A stretch of 8,051 bases of DNA from Flavobacteriaceae bacterium (lineage in GTDB: Bacteria > Bacteroidota > Bacteroidia > Flavobacteriales > Flavobacteriaceae): positions 1-8,051 of the forward strand of contig JABJFE010000065.1 of assembly GCA_018662905.1 (NCBI GenBank). Reading direction: 5' to 3'. Under the pieces are notes generated by a model. That model had not been told where the DNA came from. It worked only from the letters and a program-made list of their open reading frames with translations, and did not search any database. The translations under genes were made by a program, and so were the position numbers. Positions 1 to 5,465 of this stretch are shown piece by piece (within the stretch, counting starts at the first letter, position 1; every line of letters begins with the position of its first letter).

Positions 1-45
1 CATTATTTGGAAATATTAATGCGAGTAGAAACTCAGCTTAAATAA
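1..45. other. possible 3' tail of an unidentified neighbouring gene, convergent with aroB
   Basis: Two plus-strand frames are open from the window edge. One reads HYLEILMRVETQLK and stops at TAA 43-45; the other reads LFGNINASRNSA and stops at TAA 39-41. Either could be the C-terminus of a plus-strand gene whose end overlaps the aroB stop (33-35) by about 10 bp, which would fit the compact layout. Alternatively there is no plus-strand gene here, and the CAT at 1-3 could be the start of a minus-strand gene following aroB. Fewer than 15 residues are visible, so no product can be named. Confidence 0.25.
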
Positions 46-1088
46 TATTTGAAAGATTCTTTAATTAAGCTTTTATTTACTTGAACGTCATAGATAGGTT
101 TTGCAACATCCTCTAGTAAAACAAAATTTATTTTTCCATGACTATTTTTTTTATCATGTATTAAAAGATCAATTATACTTTCAATTTGATTTTCGTTTAT
201 TTCAATTTTCTTGTAAATTGAATCAACATGTTTTTTAATTGAATTAACATGACTAATTGAAAATTTAAACAATTTATTTGAAATAAAACTAGCAAGAATT
301 ATACCTATAGCGATAGCTTCACCATGCAAGAGTTTTTTTTCAGTATTTAAAAAATAAGATTCAATAGCATGACCTAGAGTATGTCCGTAATTTAAGGATT
401 TTCTTTCTTTCTTTTCTTTTTTGTCAATTAATACAATACTGTTTTTAATATTAATGGAATCGTATATAATGTTTAAATCATAATTGATTTTATCATTTTT
501 GATTAATTGATTAAAAGTTTTTAAATCGTAGATTAAAGAGTGTTTAAAAATTTCAGCATATCCGCTTGAAATTTGATTTGTTTTTAAAGTTTTCAAAAAA
601 TCAGACTCAATAATAACCATTTGAGGATCATGAAAAGTGCCAATTTGATTTTTAAGAATCCCAAAATCAATTCCAGTTTTTCCACCAATTGAGGCGTCAA
701 CCATAGACAGCAGGGTAGTGGGTACATTTATGTAATCTATTCCTCTTTTATAGGTGCTTGCTATAAATCCTCCCATATCAGTCACTACACCACCACCAAG
801 ATTTATAATCAAACTATTTCTGTCTCCTCCATTGTTAGAAATGATTTCCCAAAGTTTTAAACATGAGTTAATGTTTTTGTTTTCTTCTCCGTCACATGAT
901 TCGATTAAATCGTATTTTTCAAGAGTAATTTTAGCTAGAAATACATCAAGGCAAAATTTCTTTGTGTTATTGTCAATGTGAATAAAAATTTTAGAATAAT
1001 TTTTACTATTTAAATAATTTGTTAAACGATCAAATCCATTTTGTTTAAACAAAATCGAATAACTTCCAGATGTAATTTCTTTATTCAT
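33..1088 (-). CDS. aroB: 3-dehydroquinate synthase (AroB)
   Basis: AroB is the second enzyme of the shikimate pathway: it cyclises DAHP to 3-dehydroquinate in the cytoplasm using NAD+ and a divalent metal. With the start chosen here the protein has 351 residues, a normal family length. The NAD-binding glycine motif NLGGGVVTDMGGF lies at 96-108, followed by the PTTLLSMVDASIGGKTG core at 123-139. Likely metal ligands, by analogy with the Aspergillus enzyme, are E179 in GYAE, H236 in NYGHTLGH and H255 in LHGE; H240 and K182 match other active-site residues. An in-frame ATG nine codons upstream (1113-1115) is less likely: the added MLFCIVQIY matches nothing I know at AroB N-termini, and a promoter-like box lies within it. 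The gene is divergent from proline dehydrogenase and stops with TGA. No shikimate-pathway neighbour is visible. Confidence 0.95.
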   Translation of the reverse strand: MNKEITSGSYSILFKQNGFDRLTNYLNSKNYSKIFIHIDNNTKKFCLDVFLAKITLEKYDLIESCDGEENKNINSCLKLWEIISNNGGDRNSLIINLGGGVVTDMGGFIASTYKRGIDYINVPTTLLSMVDASIGGKTGIDFGILKNQIGTFHDPQMVIIESDFLKTLKTNQISSGYAEIFKHSLIYDLKTFNQLIKNDKINYDLNIIYDSINIKNSIVLIDKKEKKERKSLNYGHTLGHAIESYFLNTEKKLLHGEAIAIGIILASFISNKLFKFSISHVNSIKKHVDSIYKKIEINENQIESIIDLLIHDKKNSHGKINFVLLEDVAKPIYDVQVNKSLIKESFKYYLS

Positions 1089-1163
1089 GTAAATTTGTAC
1101 AATACAAAATAACATATTTTTTTTTTAAAAAAACTATGTAAATTAGTTTTAAATTTAAATGAT
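1089..1163. promoter_or_regulatory. divergent aroB / proline dehydrogenase intergenic region with candidate -7 boxes
   Basis: This 75-bp gap must hold the promoters of both divergent genes. Toward aroB, TTATTTTG (minus strand, 1112-1105) matches the Bacteroidota -7 pattern TAnnTTTG except at position 2, and ends 16 nt before the aroB ATG. Toward proline dehydrogenase, TAAATTTG at 1090-1097 is a perfect match 66 nt before the TTG start, and TAGTTTTA at 1144-1151 is a one-mismatch alternative 12 nt before it. None has a clear -33 TTTG at normal spacing. In the middle lies a run of ten T (1117-1126) followed by seven A (1127-1133). In DNA this AT-rich, single matches occur by chance, so which box is used is uncertain. 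Confidence 0.35.
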
Positions 1164-2333
1164 TTGAATAATATATTTTCTGATACCAAAGAGGCTTTTT
1201 CTTTGAAAACTGATTTTGAACTTAAAAGAGCTTATGTTCTATTTAAAATTATTGGCAATAGTACCTTTGTTAAGTTGACAACTTCACTAACAAAGTTTGC
1301 CTTAAAATTTCATTTTCCTGTAACTCCAATCATTAAATTATCTGTTTTTGATCACTTTTGTGGAGGTGTTAGTGAAGAAGATTGTGTTCCGGTAATTAAT
1401 AAAATGTTTAATAAAAATGTTCATTCAGTGTTAGATTTTTCTACTGAGGGTTTTGATTCTGAAAAAGAATTTGACGACTGTTTAAGAAAAAAAATATCAA
1501 TAATAGAGTTTGTTAAAAATAAAAAAGAAATTCCTTTTGCTGTATTTAAACCCACTTGTTTAGGTCGTACTGATTTATTTAAAAAAGTATCGAAACATGA
1601 AAAATTAAATGATTCTGAAAAAGCTTTGTGGGATAAAGTTATTAATAGATTTGATTTGGTATGCTCTAAAGCTTTTAAAGAAAATATAAAAATCTTAATT
1701 GATGCTGAGGAAGTTGAAGTTCAGAACGCAATTGATGATTTGGCAATTAAAATGATGCGTAAGTATAATGTTGATACTCCAATTGTTTATAATACTGTCC
1801 AGATGTACAGAAAAGATCGATTAGTCTACCTTGATGAAATGATTTCTAATAAATCAAACAATGATGTGATATTTGGTTTAAAACTTGTTAGAGGAGCTTA
1901 TATGGAAAAAGAAAGAAATCTAGCTAGTTCAATGAATATAGAATCGCCAATTTGTGAATCTAAACAAGACACTGATAATAATTTTAACTCTGGTTTAGAT
2001 TTTGTTTTTAAGAATTTAAAAAGAATTTCATTTGTTTGTGCATCACACAATGAAGATTCCATTCTTAAAGTTATGGAAATGATGAAAACATATAAACTAA
2101 ACACTAATGATAATAACATTTGGTTTGGTCAACTTTACGGAATGAGTGATAATATTTCCTTTAACTTAGCTTCAAATAATTATAATACTTTTAAAATATT
2201 ACCATTTGGTTCTGTAAAAAACCTTATGCCTTATCTAATTAGAAGAGCTGAAGAAAATACCTCTGTCCAAGGTCAGACTGGAAGAGAACTACAGTTAATA
2301 ATAAAAGAGAGAAAAAGAAGATCTTTATTATAA
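1164..2333 (+). CDS. proline dehydrogenase (monofunctional, FAD-dependent)
   Basis: This enzyme oxidises L-proline to 1-pyrroline-5-carboxylate with FAD, usually passing electrons to membrane quinones; it is the first step of proline catabolism. It is a stand-alone PRODH-type barrel of 389 residues, without the P5C dehydrogenase half of fused PutA. Visible active-site motifs are IDAEE (179-183, D180 matching PutA D370), TVQMY (211-215), KLVRGAY (240-246), FGQLYGM (321-327) and YLIRRAEEN (357-365), whose R360, R361 and E364 match the proline-carboxylate-binding pair and neighbour in PutA. The N-terminus aligns with flavobacterial homologues from memory (the form M-x-x-IF-x-x-T-x-x-AF) only if TTG 1164-1166 is the start; there is no in-frame ATG upstream before a stop, and ATG 1159 runs into TGA within three codons. 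No partner P5C dehydrogenase lies in the window. A Gfo/Idh/MocA gene follows after 13 bp and may be co-transcribed. Confidence 0.93.
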   Translation: MNNIFSDTKEAFSLKTDFELKRAYVLFKIIGNSTFVKLTTSLTKFALKFHFPVTPIIKLSVFDHFCGGVSEEDCVPVINKMFNKNVHSVLDFSTEGFDSEKEFDDCLRKKISIIEFVKNKKEIPFAVFKPTCLGRTDLFKKVSKHEKLNDSEKALWDKVINRFDLVCSKAFKENIKILIDAEEVEVQNAIDDLAIKMMRKYNVDTPIVYNTVQMYRKDRLVYLDEMISNKSNNDVIFGLKLVRGAYMEKERNLASSMNIESPICESKQDTDNNFNSGLDFVFKNLKRISFVCASHNEDSILKVMEMMKTYKLNTNDNNIWFGQLYGMSDNISFNLASNNYNTFKILPFGSVKNLMPYLIRRAEENTSVQGQTGRELQLIIKERKRRSLL

Positions 2334-2346
2334 TAATTTGTTTAAT

Positions 2347-3540
2347 ATGAAATCTAGAAGATCATTTATTAAGAAAGGCATATTAAGTACAAGTATTCCA
2401 CTATTTGTTCCAAACACAGAGTTGTTTTCTGTTTTTAAAAACACACCATCTGATAAGTTAAACATTGGAGTTATTGGAACTGGGTCTCGTGGTCAGGGTT
2501 TAATAAGTATTATCAATAAAATTAAAGGAATGAATTTGATAGCAATATGCGATACTCTTCCATTTCGACTGAACGCTAGTTCTCTTTTAGCTCCTAAAGC
2601 AAAACTATATTCTAATTATAAGAAAATGCTTTTAAACCAAGACTTAGATGCTATTATAATAAGTACCCCCTTAAACACTCATGCCTCTATAGCTAGTGAC
2701 GCAATAGATGCATCAGTGCATGTTTATTGTGAAAAAACAATGGTTAAAGGTTACAAGGATACGCTAGGTTTAATTAAAAAAGTTAAAAACGGTTACAACA
2801 AAATTTTTCAAACTGGTCATCAGTACCACAGCTCAAGATTGTACTCTCATATAGTTGACATTATTCAAGCAGGTGAGATTGGTCAAGTGATAGCTATTGA
2901 ATCCCAATGGAACAGAAATGGAAATTGGAGAAGACCAGTTCCAAATCCTAAATTTGAACGTCAAATTAATTGGAGGATGTATCGAGAATATTCTTACGGA
3001 CTTACTGCAGAATTAAGTTCTCATCAAATTGATTTTTGTAATTGGTTGTTAAAAGCTAATCCAATAAAAGTTACAGGTTTTGGTGGGATTGATTACTGGA
3101 AAGATGGTCGTGAAACCTATGACAATACACATTTAATTTATACTTATCCTAATGGAGTTAAGGCTAGCTTTACTTGTCTTACTTCAAATGCAAAAGATGA
3201 TTATCAAATTAAAGTTATGGGTGATAAAGCAACAATTATTATTAATACTAATAAAGCATGGATATACCCTGAGGGTAAATACGATAAAGTGATGGGAGAT
3301 GTTGATGGTGTAACCGGGGCAACAGAAAGTTGGACAGAGGGTAAAGGAAATTCAATTGACTTTGAACATAAAGAACCAACACGACAAGCTTTAGAGGATT
3401 TTAGAGAATCAATAATCAACAACACGAATCCTAAATCAAATATAAATAGTGGAGCTGATGTATCCTTTGCTGTTGATATGGGAATTCGTGCAATGGATTT
3501 AAGTGAAGTCGTTTCATGGGATCCGAAATACAACGTATAG
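2347..3540 (+). CDS. Gfo/Idh/MocA family oxidoreductase with twin-arginine-type signal
   Basis: This is a predicted NAD(P)-dependent oxidoreductase of the Gfo/Idh/MocA superfamily, which typically acts on sugars, inositols or their derivatives; the substrate cannot be told from sequence. The start is ATG 2347, giving 397 residues; the longer frame from TTG 2338 adds only MFN. The N-terminus MKSRRSFIKKG followed by a short hydrophobic stretch and proline looks like a Tat export signal, so the enzyme would be loaded with cofactor in the cytoplasm and act in the periplasm. The Rossmann motif GVIGTGSRGQG lies at 41-51. The superfamily EKP motif appears as EKT (129-131), with the putative catalytic lysine K130 kept. 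The C-terminal domain has GHQYHSSRLY (157-166), NGNWRRPVPNP (191-201), NWRMYREYSYG (208-218) and ELSSHQID (222-229) with H226. GH109 glycosidases share the Tat plus Gfo/Idh build, so a glycosidase role is not excluded, but I see no specific support. It sits 13 bp after proline dehydrogenase. Confidence 0.85.
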   Translation: MKSRRSFIKKGILSTSIPLFVPNTELFSVFKNTPSDKLNIGVIGTGSRGQGLISIINKIKGMNLIAICDTLPFRLNASSLLAPKAKLYSNYKKMLLNQDLDAIIISTPLNTHASIASDAIDASVHVYCEKTMVKGYKDTLGLIKKVKNGYNKIFQTGHQYHSSRLYSHIVDIIQAGEIGQVIAIESQWNRNGNWRRPVPNPKFERQINWRMYREYSYGLTAELSSHQIDFCNWLLKANPIKVTGFGGIDYWKDGRETYDNTHLIYTYPNGVKASFTCLTSNAKDDYQIKVMGDKATIIINTNKAWIYPEGKYDKVMGDVDGVTGATESWTEGKGNSIDFEHKEPTRQALEDFRESIINNTNPKSNINSGADVSFAVDMGIRAMDLSEVVSWDPKYNV

Positions 3541-3561
3541 TTTTAAAAGTATATTTATTAC

Positions 3562-3602
3562 TAAGGTCTTAAACTTTAAAATGTTTAAAAAAACTTACCT
3601 TA
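3562..3602. terminator. weak candidate bidirectional terminator between convergent genes
   Basis: The 76-bp gap between two convergent genes holds nested inverted repeats: TAAGGT (3562-3567) pairs with ACCTTA (3597-3602), and TTAAAC (3569-3574) pairs with GTTTAA (3583-3588) around an 8-nt loop. The two halves of the outer arm are unequally spaced, so the stem has a large internal bulge, and the inner stem is A/T-rich and weak. There is no clean U-tract directly after the stem in either direction, only A/T-rich sequence. The position is right for a shared terminator, but the structure is poor. Confidence 0.25.
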
Positions 3603-3616
3603 AATTTTAATAATAA

Positions 3617-3943
3617 TTATTTGTTTAAAATAAAAAACGCACTTTTCTCACAGTTTTTTACATTAAATGATTTGGTTTCACTTTCAATGTAATATACTTT
3701 ACATGAATCTATTTTAGTGTTACTTTTAGAAAAATTAACATCAAAATCTGAAAAAAACATTTCCTTTGAAATAGAATTTTTATCATTTTTAAAAACCCAA
3801 TTTTTTTTATAAATATCATTTAAAACTCTTTTGTTTGGTGAATAATTGAATCTTGTGTCTTTTTTATTCATAATAAAAATTAAAATAATAATCCCGATAC
3901 TAAGGCCGAATAAAAAAAAGTATAGTCGTTTTAAAAAACTCAT
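3617..3943 (-). CDS. small single-span membrane protein of unknown function, coupled to tsaE
   Basis: This encodes 108 residues. A short basic start (MSFLKRLY) precedes one hydrophobic segment at about residues 7-25, followed by NKKDTR, so it is probably anchored in the inner membrane; by the positive-inside rule the orientation is ambiguous because both flanks are basic. The soluble part carries YSPNKRVLNDI (34-44), KIDSCKVYYIE (77-87) and VKNCEKSAFF (95-104), with cysteines at 81 and 98. From memory these spots resemble a small flavobacterial family annotated DUF4258 that often neighbours tsaE, but I could not search. The start codon overlaps the tsaE stop as ATGA (3940-3943), which suggests translational coupling and argues that it is a real gene despite its size. 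It is convergent with the oxidoreductase gene downstream. No function is assigned; the role of the cysteines is unknown. Confidence 0.8.
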   Translation of the reverse strand: MSFLKRLYFFLFGLSIGIIILIFIMNKKDTRFNYSPNKRVLNDIYKKNWVFKNDKNSISKEMFFSDFDVNFSKSNTKIDSCKVYYIESETKSFNVKNCEKSAFFILNK

Positions 3944-4353
3944 ATTGTAATATTTGTCAAATTTATTTTACGTTTATCTTTATTTAAGTATTCTATTTTT
4001 AGAATAGAGTGATTACAATCCAGATCATTTATAATTATTTCTGGCCATTCAATTATTACAAAATGTTTATCAAAATATTCAAAGAGTCCTAAGCCGTTAA
4101 CATCTTCTTTATTTTCAATTCTATATAAATCCATATGAATTACAAGTCCATTATGGGAATTGTATTCATTTATCAAGGTATAAGTAGGGCTGCTAACGTT
4201 GTCCGTGACTTCTAATTTTTCACATATTTGTTTAACTAAAGTTGTTTTTCCAGAACCAACTTCTCCACAGATTAATAATATTTTGTTTTTTATATTTTTT
4301 AAAATAAAATCACTCGCTTCTTTAATATCCTTTAAACCATAACTTAATTCCAA
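3940..4353 (-). CDS. tsaE: tRNA threonylcarbamoyladenosine biosynthesis ATPase TsaE
   Basis: TsaE is the ATPase that works with TsaB and TsaD to transfer threonylcarbamoyl to A37 of ANN-decoding tRNAs (t6A modification) in the cytoplasm. The 137-residue length is normal for the family. Motifs in order: P-loop GEVGSGKTT (30-38), SPTYTLINEY (55-64) typical of the family's switch region, the HMDLYRI segment (73-79) at the Walker B position, and IEWPE (101-105). The start appears to be TTG at 4353-4351: it lines up with usual TsaE N-termini (M-E/K-x-x-Y-x-L-x-x-I), the preceding codons reach a stop within eight codons, and there is no in-frame ATG. The small membrane-protein gene overlaps its stop by 4 bp. 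It is divergent from lpxD and has its own promoter-like box 20 nt upstream. Confidence 0.93.
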   Translation of the reverse strand: MELSYGLKDIKEASDFILKNIKNKILLICGEVGSGKTTLVKQICEKLEVTDNVSSPTYTLINEYNSHNGLVIHMDLYRIENKEDVNGLGLFEYFDKHFVIIEWPEIIINDLDCNHSILKIEYLNKDKRKINLTNITI

Positions 4354-4373
4354 AATACTTTTGTTTTAATAAT

Positions 4374-4381
4374 CAAAAATA
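4374..4381 (-). promoter_or_regulatory. candidate -7 promoter box for tsaE
   Basis: On the minus strand this reads TATTTTTG, a perfect match to the Bacteroidota -7 pattern TAnnTTTG, ending 20 nt before the proposed tsaE TTG start. The expected transcript start would leave a leader of roughly 15 nt. No TTTG-like -33 element is seen at the usual spacing of about 17-23 bp, and AT-rich DNA gives chance matches, so this is a position-supported guess. Confidence 0.4.
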
Positions 4382-4434
4382 AGATACTTATTTATTGTTT
4401 TAATCATATTAAACCAAATTTAATTGATTTTTCA

Positions 4435-4442
4435 TACTTTTG
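4435..4442 (+). promoter_or_regulatory. -7 promoter box for the lpxD operon, giving a near-leaderless mRNA
   Basis: TACTTTTG is a perfect TAnnTTTG followed by CG and lies just 5 nt before the lpxD ATG (4448). In Bacteroidota, transcription begins a few nucleotides after this box, so the mRNA would start at or within 1-2 nt of the start codon. The -33 element is poor: the nearest upstream TTG (4424-4426) is only 8 nt away. The box occupies the codons that a longer lpxD frame from TTG 4424 would need, which supports the ATG at 4448 as the start. Confidence 0.6.
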
Positions 4443-4447
4443 CGACG

Positions 4448-5464
4448 ATGAAGTTAAAAGCATATCAAGTAGCTGAAATCGTTAGCGGAGATGTAGAAGG
4501 GAATGATCAGGTTTTAATTAACAGTCTAGCTAAGATTGAAAACGGAAAAGAAGGTTCAATATCCTTCTTAGGAAATTCTAAATATAATAAGTTTTTAAGT
4601 TCATCTGAATCTTCAGTAATTATTGTTAAAAACGACCTTGTTTTGGATCAACCATTAACTAAGACTTTAATAAGAGTCAATGATCCAAATGAAGCATTTT
4701 CTAAATTATTAGATTTATTTGGAAATCAAAGTTTAAGTAGAACAGGTATAGACAAGTCATCTTCTATTGACTTAAGCGTTTTGATTGGAAAAAATGTTTA
4801 CATAGGAACCTTTTCTGTTTGTGAAAAAGATTCGGTTGTTGGAGACGGTTCCAAGATTTATTCTCAAGTTTTTTTAGGCGAAAATGTAAGTATTGGAAAA
4901 AATACTATTATTTATCCAGGAGTAAGAATATATAATAATTCTGTTATAGGAAATAATTGTATAATTCACTCAGGTACTGTTATAGGATCTGATGGATTTG
5001 GATTTAATCTTGATAAAAATGGCAATCAATTAAAGGTTGTTCACAATGGGAACGTAATTATTGAAGATAATGTTGAAATTGGAGCTAATTGCACAATTGA
5101 CAAAGCTACTTTAGGTTCTACAGTAATAAAAAATGGTGTAAAAATAGATAACTTAGTTCAAGTAGCACATAATGTTGAAATTGGTGAAAATACAGTAATA
5201 GCAGCTTGTGTTGGAATTGCTGGATCATCATCTATTGGAAAAAATTGTATGATTGGTGGCCAAGCGGGTATTTCAGGTCATATAAAAATTGGAGATAGAG
5301 TTATGGTTCAGGCTCAGTCTGGTGTTATGAGAAGTATTCCGTCTGACACCACAGTAATGGGAATGCCAGCTATCAATTATATTGATTATAACAAATCATA
5401 TGTTCATTTTAAAAATTTACCAAAAATCATGAACAAATTAAATGATCTTTTTAAAAAAAAATAA
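4448..5464 (+). CDS. lpxD: UDP-3-O-acylglucosamine N-acyltransferase (LpxD)
   Basis: LpxD catalyses the third step of lipid A synthesis: it moves a hydroxyacyl chain from acyl-carrier protein to the 2-amino group of UDP-3-O-acyl-glucosamine in the cytoplasm. The 338-residue length is standard. The N-terminal uridine-binding domain (about 1-100) includes ISFLGNSKY near 38-46. A left-handed beta-helix of hexapeptide repeats runs from about 105 to 310, with GSDGFGF (180-186) and the catalytic histidine H241 in VAHNVEIG, matching E. coli H239. A short C-terminal helix follows (LPKIMNKLNDLFKKK). The start is ATG 4448; eight extra residues from TTG 4424 would be encoded by the promoter box. It is the first gene of the lipid A operon, and its stop is separated from the lpxC ATG by one base. 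Confidence 0.96.
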   Translation: MKLKAYQVAEIVSGDVEGNDQVLINSLAKIENGKEGSISFLGNSKYNKFLSSSESSVIIVKNDLVLDQPLTKTLIRVNDPNEAFSKLLDLFGNQSLSRTGIDKSSSIDLSVLIGKNVYIGTFSVCEKDSVVGDGSKIYSQVFLGENVSIGKNTIIYPGVRIYNNSVIGNNCIIHSGTVIGSDGFGFNLDKNGNQLKVVHNGNVIIEDNVEIGANCTIDKATLGSTVIKNGVKIDNLVQVAHNVEIGENTVIAACVGIAGSSSIGKNCMIGGQAGISGHIKIGDRVMVQAQSGVMRSIPSDTTVMGMPAINYIDYNKSYVHFKNLPKIMNKLNDLFKKK

Positions 5465-5465
5465 A

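Noticed and set aside
754..981. 75-residue plus-strand ORF inside aroB
   Set aside because: Lies antisense to the conserved NAD-binding region of aroB; low-complexity proline/serine translation with no domain features.
1089..1115. Nine-residue N-terminal extension of AroB from the upstream ATG
   Set aside because: MLFCIVQIY is not like AroB N-termini and overlaps a promoter-like box; ATG 1088 gives the usual length. Not fully excluded.
1898..2119. 73-residue minus-strand ORF inside proline dehydrogenase
   Set aside because: Antisense to active-site motifs of a well-supported gene; no recognisable features of its own.
3204..3533. 109-residue minus-strand ORF inside the Gfo/Idh/MocA gene
   Set aside because: Antisense shadow of a clearly coding frame; its hydrophobic look follows from complementing a polar sequence.
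3541..3616. Small RNA or extra gene in the convergent gap
   Set aside because: Only 76 AT-rich bases with a weak dyad; no promoter box or open frame of note.
4424..4447. Eight-residue N-terminal extension of LpxD from TTG
   Set aside because: These codons contain the -7 box TACTTTTG, and LpxD homologues begin at the MKLKAYQVA segment.
5442..5465. Eight-residue extension of LpxC-FabZ from ATG 5442
   Set aside because: It lies within the lpxD 3' end and would be lysine-rich coding from the A-run; ATG 5466 fits the family start.
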